Source: Hyphomicrobium sp. (GTDB lineage Bacteria > Pseudomonadota > Alphaproteobacteria > Rhizobiales > Hyphomicrobiaceae). Taken from it: a stretch of 64,000 bases of DNA. Made by a program: the position numbers and the translations under genes. Positions 19,920-27,126 of the stretch are shown one piece after another. The stretch is taken from assembly GCA_002928515.1 (NCBI GenBank), contig PERI01000006.1:85670-149669 (forward strand), given 5' to 3'. Position 1 is the stretch's first letter. The number at the start of each line of letters is the position of its first letter. A model generated the notes under the pieces. That model saw nothing but the letters and a program-made list of their open reading frames with translations. It was not told where the DNA came from and made no database searches.

Positions 19920-20288
19920 ATGTCGATAGTGGCAACGCTTTCCACAAAATCATCACTCTCAGCGCTGGTCAGAAATAGCGATGTTAGCGTCGCTGCCTTT
20001 ATCCAGCATCTGCGCTGCGTCGAACTTCCCATGCCCTTTCGTGCAGACCATGTTTGGGAACTTTATGCGGATTGGTTTTCTGAGGTTGCCACAAGGCGGG
20101 ATGAACCTCTTACACGCGGCCAGCTATTTCGACAGATCGGCCCAGCAGGCCTGCGACGTCGTCGAGAGACTACCGGGAAAACGCGTCGATACCGCTATCA
20201 ACTGACGAATGTGCTCGCGACATCCAGATCTACAAGACGCAATGCCGGTCCACAGCGCGTCCATGGACCGACGCAGTTCGACAGCTAG
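19920..20288 (+). CDS. Hypothetical protein of the replication region
   Basis: A 122-residue basic protein I cannot assign. The middle (DHVWELYADWFSEVATRRDE ... GQLFRQIGPAGLRRRRET ... RRYRYQL) resembles in layout the small DNA-binding domain at the C-terminus of phage D5-type primases, which use a similar W-LY-W helix and an arginine-rich wing. That is only a visual likeness. It sits between the AlpA-like gene and the replication initiator. Confidence 0.5.
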   Translation: MSIVATLSTKSSLSALVRNSDVSVAAFIQHLRCVELPMPFRADHVWELYADWFSEVATRRDEPLTRGQLFRQIGPAGLRRRRETTGKTRRYRYQLTNVLATSRSTRRNAGPQRVHGPTQFDS

Positions 20289-20340
20289 TAAATATGAATA
20301 ATTGTAAGTTTACTTCACGCAGTGAGCGATAAATTATCAA

Positions 20341-20413
20341 AGAAAAAACCGCCCCGGCTAGCACCAAGAGGCGGTTGAAACTGAGTTGTTGCGTCTGAGT
20401 TCTTGCACAAACC
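20341..20413 (-). ncRNA. Candidate antisense (countertranscript) RNA in rep leader
   Basis: On the minus strand a consensus promoter is followed about 70 bases later by a terminator: AACCGCC pairs with GGCGGTT (20370-20376 with 20348-20354) and the transcript then runs into TTTTTTCT. No minus-strand ORF is nearby, and the predicted RNA is complementary to the leader of the initiator gene that starts at 20468. This is the arrangement of replication-control antisense RNAs in plasmids. Not experimentally known; the call is inference from promoter, terminator and position. Confidence 0.42.
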
Positions 20414-20419
20414 AGCCGC

Positions 20420-20447
20420 TCCATATTGATACGCGATTTGCTGTCAA
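20420..20447 (-). promoter_or_regulatory. Minus-strand sigma70-like promoter for antisense RNA
   Basis: Reading the minus strand: -35 TTGACA (20447-20442), 16-base spacer, -10 TATGGA (20425-20420). The predicted start is near 20413. The -35 is a perfect match; the -10 keeps the TAT start only. Confidence 0.4.
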
Positions 20448-20467
20448 CGGACAAGCGGCAGAACCGG

Positions 20468-21400
20468 ATGCCGCACATGGAATGCGAGAACACACACCTT
20501 CAAACATTCGCCGCGCCGATGTCGCCGGCGGAACACGACGCGATCAACAGCGAAACTGCATTCCGCTTCATTCGTGCGATCGCTGTTGAGAAGGCAGCTT
20601 TGGACCAAAACCTTGACCCGTCCTGCATCCGTGTCTTGGCAGCTATTAGCTACTTCATGCATTCGGGTACACGCCGCGCGTGGCCGGGTTACGAACGAAT
20701 TGCCGAGATCACGGGCTACAGTTTCGACCGGATAGAACGTGCGATTAAACGGTTGAAGTGTGCCGGGTACATTTTCAGTCAACGACGCTCGCCAATCTCA
20801 GGCGGACGCGCGCTTGTTCACTATGGCCTGAATGGCATCCGGCCGCGCGATGTTGACGATATGGTCACAGCTGCAATCCTTGCCATGCGTGGCAACGCCG
20901 AAGCGGCTCACCCCGGCAAAAAGAGCGGGGTCACATCACCCCGGCAAAAAGAACAGGGTGACAATTCTGACCCCGGCGTTTTCACCGCTTCTGACCCCGG
21001 CGTTTTTGCCGACAGTAACCCTATAAGAAAGGAACCCTTCAGTAAGAGGGAGGGAGAGCCCCCTCAACAGACCGCATTGATTATCTGCGATTCAGAGCCG
21101 CCCTTTGCTGACACCGAGCAATCCAGCCGATACGAACTAGCCCGTATTGGAATTGAAAACCCTACCAACAATCAAGTTAGACGAATGCGATCGGAGATCG
21201 TTGGTTGTATTGATCGACATGCGGTCGATCAAAAACGCGGCACGCCTCAGGCTTGGTTTCGCAGCAAATGGGTAACTCAACCGTGGTTCTGGGCCGATAT
21301 AGCCAAGGCGGTCCACGAAGAGCTCTCCACAGGTAACACTGTTGTTGATCGCGTAGACCGCTTGAGCCGGCTCGCGTCACAAGTGGACGGGGTGCGATAA
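20468..21400 (+). CDS. HTH replication initiator-like protein (phage O / RepA type)
   Basis: About 310 residues. The N-terminal winged-helix HTH_36-type domain reads SETAFRFIRAIAVEKAALDQ, VLAAISYFMHSGTRRAWPGY, ERIAEITGYSFDRIERAIKR, LKCAGYIFSQRR. Then comes a low-complexity linker and a C-terminal helical domain. This is the layout of phage O-like and plasmid initiators, which bind repeats inside their own gene; a repeat cluster is indeed present in the linker-coding part. The start is uncertain: the open frame begins with TTG at 20426, and ATGs lie at 20468, 20477 and 20519, none with a strong ribosome site. The stop overlaps the next ATG by one base. Confidence 0.72.
   Translation: MPHMECENTHLQTFAAPMSPAEHDAINSETAFRFIRAIAVEKAALDQNLDPSCIRVLAAISYFMHSGTRRAWPGYERIAEITGYSFDRIERAIKRLKCAGYIFSQRRSPISGGRALVHYGLNGIRPRDVDDMVTAAILAMRGNAEAAHPGKKSGVTSPRQKEQGDNSDPGVFTASDPGVFADSNPIRKEPFSKREGEPPQQTALIICDSEPPFADTEQSSRYELARIGIENPTNNQVRRMRSEIVGCIDRHAVDQKRGTPQAWFRSKWVTQPWFWADIAKAVHEELSTGNTVVDRVDRLSRLASQVDGVR
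20909..21011. repeat. Four-copy repeat cluster inside rep gene, candidate origin iterons
   Basis: Two direct copies (20909-20935 and 20937-20963) share CACCCCGGCAAAAAGA and a GGGT.ACA end. Two more copies (20965-20987 and 20989-21011, TTCTGACCCCGGCG...) are the same motif in inverted orientation. The common core read on one strand is CGGCAAAAA followed by CGGGGTCA or a near match. Copies 1 and 2 are 28 bases apart and therefore fall in different reading frames, so the conservation is at DNA level. Confidence 0.6.
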
Positions 21401-22170
21401 TGGCAAACGTAGTCGCCATGACCGGCACAAACACAACCTTAATGCCCAACCTCGATGAAGCGCGCCGCGCGATCGCAGCAAATATCGTGGCGCTTGAAAT
21501 AGCTTTCCCTGCCGGCCGATCACGCGATAAGGACGAACGCGATGTAAGCGCGGCAATCTATATGCAAGCCATATCTGGAATAGAACCCGCGATCGTCGTG
21601 CATGTTCTCAAGGCATTACGATATCACAATCCGCGCAATCCCTTTCCACCGACGCCTCAAGACGTGTATGAGTCTTCTAACAAAACAGTCGGGGCTCTAC
21701 GTAGTGCCGTCCTGACCTATGGCTCGATAAACTACCAATGGCCACCATCTAGCAACGAATTGCCGCGCGGATGGTTTGCAAACGTTGGGGCATCACTATT
21801 CGAGCCTACATGTATTGTGTCAGACGCGTTGGCGACAACTTGGCTGTCAGAAGCTTTTCGACATGCTTGGCCGGATAATACTTTAAAGCAATTCCTAAAC
21901 TTTGGCTGGCGAGATTTGGAGAGTGCGGGAGGTCTTTGGAGTGAACAGCTTCAGCGTCTCAGGCAGTTCAACAAGCTACCGGCAAAGGTAGTTGATCTAG
22001 CCACCGCTGCTACAGTTGAAACTGCGCTTGCGCACCTTGACAAACTTCAGGGCGAAATTGCATCGGCGCGAACCGCAGAAAAACTGCGACGCGAGCAAAA
22101 GTACGGTCGGCAAATCTTCAGCAATGCCGAGTTCGACAACGCAGATAGGATCGGTGACGATCCATGCTGA
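21400..22170 (+). CDS. Hypothetical protein next to initiator, possible helicase loader
   Basis: A 256-residue protein without a family I can name. It has an N-terminal helical segment (LDEARRAIAANIVALEIAFP), the phrase IYMQAISGIEPAIVVHVLKA with RYHNPRNPFPPTPQDVYE, and a charged C-terminal coiled region (VETALAHLDKLQGEIASART). In phage genomes the gene right after an O-like initiator is often a P-like helicase loader, and the NPFPPTPQD-type segment is seen in such phage proteins. The function is therefore inferred from position. It overlaps rep by one base (TAATG). Confidence 0.55.
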   Translation: MANVVAMTGTNTTLMPNLDEARRAIAANIVALEIAFPAGRSRDKDERDVSAAIYMQAISGIEPAIVVHVLKALRYHNPRNPFPPTPQDVYESSNKTVGALRSAVLTYGSINYQWPPSSNELPRGWFANVGASLFEPTCIVSDALATTWLSEAFRHAWPDNTLKQFLNFGWRDLESAGGLWSEQLQRLRQFNKLPAKVVDLATAATVETALAHLDKLQGEIASARTAEKLRREQKYGRQIFSNAEFDNADRIGDDPC

Positions 22171-22283
22171 CAAAATTTCTTGATCTTCTTGGTCTATCAG
22201 AGTTGCCCGGTAAGCAACCCGCCGACCCTATGCCCAGCGCTGAACCGCAACCCACCTCTCCAAGCAGATCGCCCGCGACTTAA
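22164..22283 (+). CDS. Possible 39-residue small protein
   Basis: An ATG at 22164 overlaps the end of the preceding gene by seven bases and opens 39 codons: a short hydrophobic start (MLTKFLDLLGLSELPG) followed by a proline/serine-rich tail. Translational coupling is plausible. No homologue known to me; it may be chance. Confidence 0.25.
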   Translation: MLTKFLDLLGLSELPGKQPADPMPSAEPQPTSPSRSPAT

Positions 22284-22487
22284 ACGATGTCCACGCATCA
22301 CTGAGGCTAGGCTTCCTCTCTGAATGCTCGCGCCAGTTAGATCTATGTCATCCCAGCAGACGGTATCAGGCAATTTATCGCGGAAGGGCCACCTGAAAAA
22401 TTTGAAATATTCTGCCGATATAGGCGCATATCCGTTGACTGTTCCCTATAAATCAGGCATGCATATATAAATTGGAATGATTGCGCT

Positions 22488-22516
22488 CGCGCGGCTTTTG
22501 CCGACGCGGGTTTTTT
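22488..22516 (+). terminator. Rho-independent terminator after replication genes
   Basis: A GC-rich hairpin (CGCGCGGC, loop TTTT, GCCGACGCG with one bulge) is followed by TTTTTT. It ends the rep transcript about 200 bases after the last small ORF. Apart from this, the next hairpin and the small ORF, the roughly 400 bases between 22171 and 22569 show no gene. Confidence 0.7.
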
Positions 22517-22532
22517 ATTGCCCATTTCACAC

Positions 22533-22557
22533 AGGCCTCCATTCGGGGGCCTTTTTT
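22533..22557 (+). terminator. Second tandem rho-independent terminator
   Basis: AGGCCTCC pairs with GGGGGCCT over an ATTC loop (one wobble) and runs straight into six T. It lies 13 bases before the next ATG, so it could also act as an attenuator of the HTH gene at 22570. Confidence 0.7.
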
Positions 22558-22569
22558 GCGAGGTCAAAA

Positions 22570-22788
22570 ATGCAAATTGAACCAGTTGAGCCGTTGCTCA
22601 CCATGACCGATCTCTGTCGGCTGTACCAAGCAGACCGAACCACAATCGCGAAGCTGGTCCGTGACGGTGTGATCCCTGCCCCTGCATTCGCTGCAGGACC
22701 AAAAATGCGTCGATGGCGAGTGGACCAGCTGCCCGCGTTTCAGCCCGTAGCTGACCAACCTCGTGCCGCCATGCAGCGCCAAAACTAA
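22570..22788 (+). CDS. Small MerR/excisionase-like DNA-binding protein
   Basis: A 72-residue protein with one winged helix-turn-helix: LLTMTDLCRLYQADRTTIAK then LVRDGVIPAPAFAAGPKMRR and WRVDQLPAF. The wing ends with the RRW.vDqLp pattern of HTH_17/excisionase domains. Start at 22570 (the open frame begins earlier at 22477 but crosses both terminators). Could be a recombination directionality factor or a regulator of the downstream genes. Confidence 0.7.
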   Translation: MQIEPVEPLLTMTDLCRLYQADRTTIAKLVRDGVIPAPAFAAGPKMRRWRVDQLPAFQPVADQPRAAMQRQN

Positions 22789-22839
22789 ACATCAATACCG
22801 AATGAAACCCTACGTTTGAAGAGGGCGTTGCCAACTGCG

Positions 22840-23904
22840 ATGATAGATCAATGCTGCTCTGCTTTGAGCGCCCCGGCCAATCAGGTCCGGGGCGTTTCTG
22901 ATTCTGGGGACTGCGCTGGGTCGCAAGAAACGAGACCGTGCAAGTGTTGCGGAGAATTTAAGACCGAAACCCTGTTTAAGAAGTCATCTTCCGGGCGATC
23001 CAATCTTTGCAAAGCCTGCGACGCTGCGCGAGCCCGCAAACGATATGCTGAAATTAGATCGGCAGACCCCGAAGGTCTAAGGGAACGGGCTAGAAGGCGC
23101 TATTGGCAGAATATAGAGAAGATGCGTCTAGCAGGCCAACGTCGTGCAGCAACAGAGCGTGGTCGAGACATCAATCTTCGCGCCGTTGCTCGATACCGCG
23201 CCAAACATCCTGAGCGTGCCGCGGCACAAACGGCGGCTCGAATAGCCGAAGCACGAGGTCTGATAATTCGGCCCCGATCATGCGAAGTCGAGTTCTGTGA
23301 ACGCTCTGAGCGACTTCATAAGCATCACTGCAACTATTCAAAACCAGCCGACGTGATTTTCGTCTGCCTGGAACATCACGAGCACATTCACCACTGCGGA
23401 CCGCTTCGGCTAAAGGCCACATCGCGGAGAAAATGGGCGCGCGCACCAAAAGCGTCCTCCATCAAACAGACGATCGAAGTCTGTAGATCAAGCAAGCTCA
23501 TCGAGGAGAAAAGTATGCGACGTCCCCAAGCGATAAAACAGCATGCAAAGCACATCGCACAAAAGTCTGACCCAGATTCACCGATCCTTGTTGGGCCGGC
23601 GCTGAGCAATGAAAACGACGGCTCACTTTTGATGCGTTTATCGTTTGGCGATCGCGGGAACAAAAATATTCAAGCCGCTTTCGCGCTCGTAACCGGGGCC
23701 GATCGCGAGCTGATTATTGAGCGACTGAAGTTGATCTTCTCGCAGCGCTTGGAAGTTTTCAATTCCCACTTGCAGATGGCTGAACGAGAATTTGAATTAT
23801 GGCCGAGCGTTATGACCGAGGCCTCAGTAGCCACTGCACAAACGATGGCCGAGAAAGGGATCACAACGATCACGCTGGATACGGAGAACGCTCATGTCAT
23901 ATAG
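22840..23904 (+). CDS. Zinc-finger/HNH (endonuclease VII-like) phage protein with C-terminal extra domain
   Basis: The N-terminal zinc module CKCCGEFKTETLFKKSSSG ... LCKACDAARARKRY and an arginine-rich helical stretch are typical of phage endonuclease VII/HNH relatives. The nuclease-like core follows: C-x4-C, HKHHCNYSKPADVIFVCLEH and HEHIHHCG. From about residue 225 the protein changes character into a 129-residue helical domain preceded by its own ribosome site (GAGGAG at 23503-23508, ATG 23515). The C-terminal part may therefore also be made as a separate protein, directly before the tape measure gene where tail-assembly chaperones usually lie. ATG at 22840 is chosen over a TTG at 22816. 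Confidence 0.62.
   Translation: MIDQCCSALSAPANQVRGVSDSGDCAGSQETRPCKCCGEFKTETLFKKSSSGRSNLCKACDAARARKRYAEIRSADPEGLRERARRRYWQNIEKMRLAGQRRAATERGRDINLRAVARYRAKHPERAAAQTAARIAEARGLIIRPRSCEVEFCERSERLHKHHCNYSKPADVIFVCLEHHEHIHHCGPLRLKATSRRKWARAPKASSIKQTIEVCRSSKLIEEKSMRRPQAIKQHAKHIAQKSDPDSPILVGPALSNENDGSLLMRLSFGDRGNKNIQAAFALVTGADRELIIERLKLIFSQRLEVFNSHLQMAEREFELWPSVMTEASVATAQTMAEKGITTITLDTENAHVI
23503..23508 (+). promoter_or_regulatory. Internal ribosome binding site (GAGGAG) for in-frame ATG 23515
   Basis: GAGGAG lies six bases before an in-frame ATG within the zinc-finger/HNH gene. It is stronger than any site upstream of that gene's own start and would yield a 129-residue protein ending at 23904. Confidence 0.4.
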
Positions 23905-26029
23905 CGTCGAATACATCATTCGTCTGAGAGACGTCTATTCCAAGCAAGCGCGGCGCCTTTCGAACACCACTAAAGCGCTGAAGAGCACGATGGCGCTGGC
24001 TCGCGCGGCAACGAACGCTGCGTCGGCAGCTATTGCAAAGTTCGGCGTATCATCGCTGAAGTCGGCGAGTGGGGCCGACAAACTCGGTGTATCGTCCAAA
24101 CGTTCGTCAACATCGCTAGGACTGATAGCCAAGTCGGCTCATGCCGCAACTGCCGCGCTCAAAGGCATGGCAGTTGCGGCAGCGGCAGCAATTCGACAAG
24201 CACATTTTGCGTCCACCGGTATCGGCATGGGCCCAAATGAAAATCGCGCACGCAAAGGGGGATTATCCGCGTCCGGTATTCTGTCGGGTCGCGCACAGGA
24301 TCAGAACGCTCGCAACTCTTGGCTGAAACAACAAAAGGAAGCATCACGAGCGGGCCGACGCGCGACTGGTGGAGTATTCAGGAGCTTCGGTGCAACGCCT
24401 GGTCAAGCCTCTGGCTTCGGTGGTCCGTTGGCAGCGTTCAGTTTACTCAATCGGTTTGCCGAATTCGAACAAGCCGAGATCATGGTTCGCGCCATTGGTA
24501 AGAAACTCGGCGAGCGCGAAAGCGCACTCGAAGCAATGATCGCACAAGCTCGCAAGCTTGGAGCTGATACAATTTTCGAACCGCAAGACGTCTTAGAAGG
24601 GTCGCTGCTTTTTCTGAAAGCAGGCCGATCGGCCACCGACACCATGCAGGGTATCCCGCACACCCTCAACCTCGCCGCAGTGGCCGGCATTGATGTAGCT
24701 CAGGCAACAGAGGTTGCTCTGAACCTTATGGCTCAAGGCCGCGTGCCGGCGGAGCAGCTGGGGCAGACCATGGATGCCATGACAGCTACGTTTTTAAACT
24801 CGAAGGCCGAACTTCTGGGTCTCGCACAAGCCGCGAACTATGCCGTTCCCGAACTTACGCTAGCTGGCGTCCCGATCGAGCAACAGTTCGCAGCGCTGGG
24901 AGCGCTTGCGGAGGGTGGCCAAGCCGGGACCCGTGGCGCGCGAGCAGTACGTCAAATTTTCACGACCATGAAGAAAATCCCCTTTGACAAGAAAAAGTCA
25001 GCGTTGCTCACCGAGTTTGGCGTCGACCTCAACAAGTACTTCGACAAGGGTGTTCTCAAGGATCTCACGGGCTTCATCAAAACAATGGGCGAAGCTAACC
25101 AGCGATCTGGCAACTCACTCTTCGCGCAGCTGTTCCCTGCAAACGCCATTACAGGCATACAGACGCTGGTAGCTCAGCTCGAAACGATCGATCGCGTTTT
25201 GAAGGCAATACCAAATTTCAAAAATGCCAATGCGGATCTAGCAACAGAAAAGTTCAAAGGCCTTACTGGCGCTGTCAGGCAGCTTTCATCGGTCTGGTCA
25301 GAACTCGGGATTGCATTCGGAGAATCAGGTGCAGGGAAAGCTGTTGAGGGTGGCATCCGCCGCGTCTCAGATATGCTCACTGATTTACGAAACGCTCTGG
25401 TCGTTGGCTCATTCTTAGAAGAATTGTTTGACCCGGTTGCCCTGTCGCTGCGAGTAACGATGTTAGCCCAGCGCATCACGAGCGCCTTGATGACGGCAGT
25501 TGTGGAAGCGATGAAATCGGCGCTCAATTCGCTTTCGTCATGGCTCGGAGGTGAGGGCACTGCGGGCCAGTGGCTATCCGAAAAGCTCGGCATAGAAAAG
25601 CTCATTGGCGGACTAGACACGCTAGGTTCCGTCATAGATGTCGAACTCGACGCGCGGCTGCAGACGGTGCGCGACCGAGTTGCCAATCGAGACCTTCAGA
25701 AGAAGTACGGCGCCTTCGCACCCGAAGGATATCGTGAATTTCTCCGGCAGAACGCGGGTGGGATTGCAATTCCTCAGCCGCTGTCTATGGGCGCTTTGCC
25801 TACTCAAAATTTGCGACCTGAGGCCATCCCGCGCGCCGAAGCTCAGAGGATCAAAGTCGAGAGCGAATTCAAGGGTACGATTGAGCCGCTTTTTGTGCAG
25901 TTCGGCAAAGCTATCGTCGAGGTTCGCGGCAACGGGGGCGTACTGGGCAGTACGTCGCTATCGCCATCATCTAACGCACCGCGTGGGATATCAACGTCTG
26001 AAGCAGGGCAAGTCGCACCCGGCCGCTAA
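23894..26029 (+). CDS. Phage tail tape measure protein (TP901 type)
   Basis: A 711-residue protein. The N-terminal 180 residues are alanine/serine-rich and helical. The TP901 core spans roughly residues 190-450 with FEQAEIMVRAIGKKLGERES, ARKLGADTIFEPQDVLEGSL, AAVAGIDVAQATEVALNLMA, AQAANYAVPELTLAGVPIEQ and GQAGTRGARAVRQIF. Amphipathic helices and a proline/serine-rich end follow. Tape measure proteins set tail length and help DNA passage into the cell. The gene overlaps the previous one by 11 bases. No major tail, baseplate or head gene accompanies it apart from a gp10-like protein. Confidence 0.87.
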   Translation: MSYSVEYIIRLRDVYSKQARRLSNTTKALKSTMALARAATNAASAAIAKFGVSSLKSASGADKLGVSSKRSSTSLGLIAKSAHAATAALKGMAVAAAAAIRQAHFASTGIGMGPNENRARKGGLSASGILSGRAQDQNARNSWLKQQKEASRAGRRATGGVFRSFGATPGQASGFGGPLAAFSLLNRFAEFEQAEIMVRAIGKKLGERESALEAMIAQARKLGADTIFEPQDVLEGSLLFLKAGRSATDTMQGIPHTLNLAAVAGIDVAQATEVALNLMAQGRVPAEQLGQTMDAMTATFLNSKAELLGLAQAANYAVPELTLAGVPIEQQFAALGALAEGGQAGTRGARAVRQIFTTMKKIPFDKKKSALLTEFGVDLNKYFDKGVLKDLTGFIKTMGEANQRSGNSLFAQLFPANAITGIQTLVAQLETIDRVLKAIPNFKNANADLATEKFKGLTGAVRQLSSVWSELGIAFGESGAGKAVEGGIRRVSDMLTDLRNALVVGSFLEELFDPVALSLRVTMLAQRITSALMTAVVEAMKSALNSLSSWLGGEGTAGQWLSEKLGIEKLIGGLDTLGSVIDVELDARLQTVRDRVANRDLQKKYGAFAPEGYREFLRQNAGGIAIPQPLSMGALPTQNLRPEAIPRAEAQRIKVESEFKGTIEPLFVQFGKAIVEVRGNGGVLGSTSLSPSSNAPRGISTSEAGQVAPGR

Positions 26030-26049
26030 CGTGACATCTGGAGATAATC

Positions 26050-26460
26050 ATGACTTGGAAATCGGTTGGCGAAACAAATCTCGACCGCGCATTGGAAACC
26101 GAGCTGCGGATGCGGCTAGGTATTGCTCAAGCTGCCAACCAAGCAGGCCAGATGTTGGTGCGCAAAACCCAGGTCGGCATGAGAGCGTCTGCTGTTCCGT
26201 CCAACCCAGGAGGATATTCGGGAATACGCACCGGCAAGCTGGTCAACTCAATCGACTATGAGGTAGAGGGGGACAGATTTCTTCGATTTGGTTCGCGTGG
26301 TGCGATCGAGCGCGGCTTCGACTACGCTATAGCCCAACACGAAGGCACAAACAGGATGGCCGCTCGCCCCTATCTCTCCAATGCGGTCGAGACGTCTAAA
26401 GTAGCAGTTCAGGCGCTCATCGGACGCACTGTGTTCCAGAAACTCGTTGGGGGCATCTAG
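26050..26460 (+). CDS. HK97 gp10-like / virion morphogenesis tail protein
   Basis: A 136-residue protein with the gp10-like layout. It has an N-terminal helix (LDRALETELRMRLGIAQAAN, QAGQMLVRKTQV), a central segment GIRTGKLVNSIDYEVEGDRF, and a C-terminal FDYAIAQHEGTNRMAARPYL with SNAVET. The H-E-x-G-x-x-x-x-x-A-R-P-[FY]-L ending is characteristic of gp10/tail-completion proteins that join head and tail or shape the tail terminus. ATG follows a GGAG site, 20 bases after the tape measure gene. Confidence 0.75.
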   Translation: MTWKSVGETNLDRALETELRMRLGIAQAANQAGQMLVRKTQVGMRASAVPSNPGGYSGIRTGKLVNSIDYEVEGDRFLRFGSRGAIERGFDYAIAQHEGTNRMAARPYLSNAVETSKVAVQALIGRTVFQKLVGGI

Positions 26461-26788
26461 ACGATTGGAGCTTGGTTCGCGAGCTGATGTCGGGCGATTA
26501 TTTTACAGCCACATTAAAAAGGCTCGGGCCGCTGAAAAATACTACAATTGCACTACGGATCGACCCACAACCAACTGGCAGCTAATCGGTAACGTATCGG
26601 TACGATTTCAGCACCTCTTATGCGGGTTTCAAATAGCTTTTGAGTTGCAGCGCCACCGCATGAGCATGGATATTATCCCCCTACCGCCCTACGGTTTTTA
26701 ATAGTCTGGTTTCACGGGCTGAACACTGATTGTCACGAGTCCTGATGCGGCCTAAGTTTCTGAAGGTGCTTAGATGGAGGTAATTGCC
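26461..26788. other. Gene-free stretch after tail genes
   Basis: No convincing gene. A frame beginning near 26463 reads about 38 protein-like codons (from DWSLVRELMSGDYFTATLKR to a stop) without a good start and may be a remnant of a tail gene. No terminator hairpin with a T-run stands out. Confidence 0.4.
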
Positions 26789-27010
26789 ATGGCCGAAGTC
26801 GAAACAGTCACCGTATACCATTGCGAGGTTTTCATCGCCTATGACACGGGCGGGCACTACGAGGTCGGCACAACGGCCAAGCAAGCCCGCCAGCGGCTGA
26901 AAGACCATGGCGAAGGATACCCAATCACGGTCGAAAGATTTCTGCCCACGGTAGGCATGGCCGATGAGGCGACCGGCAAGTTCATTCCTCGTCTAGTCAG
27001 CAGCAACTAA
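26789..27010 (+). CDS. Small hypothetical protein
   Basis: A 73-residue protein (MAEVETVTVYHCEVFIAYDT start; a TTAKQARQRLKDHGEG segment) of unknown family with a beta-strand-rich N-terminus. The open frame begins at 26774, but the GGAGG inside its first codons is a perfect ribosome site for the ATG at 26789, so I start there. Confidence 0.55.
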   Translation: MAEVETVTVYHCEVFIAYDTGGHYEVGTTAKQARQRLKDHGEGYPITVERFLPTVGMADEATGKFIPRLVSSN

Positions 27011-27084
27011 GACAAGACCGCAACCGCACAAACAGCTTGAGCAGCGAGTAGCCATCTTGACGGCGGAACAAAACGGGTTCAATA

Positions 27085-27112
27085 TGTTCTGATAATTACC
27101 CTTATCAGAATA
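27085..27112. promoter_or_regulatory. dif/Xer-like dyad upstream of second recombinase
   Basis: Two 11-base arms, TGTTCTGATAA and TTATCAGAATA, match as inverted repeats at 10 of 11 positions and are separated by six bases (TTACCC). Arms ending in ATAA and beginning TTAT with a 6-base centre are the geometry of XerC/XerD crossover sites. The site ends 14 bases before the start of a XerD-like gene. It could equally be an operator for that gene. Confidence 0.45.
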
Positions 27113-27126
27113 GGTAGGCTTGGCAA

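Noticed and set aside
26447-26701. 84-codon open frame after the gp10-like gene
   Set aside because: Starts inside the gp10-like gene with no ribosome site and shows no domain; a competing frame there looks equally protein-like, so I treated the stretch as gene-free or remnant.
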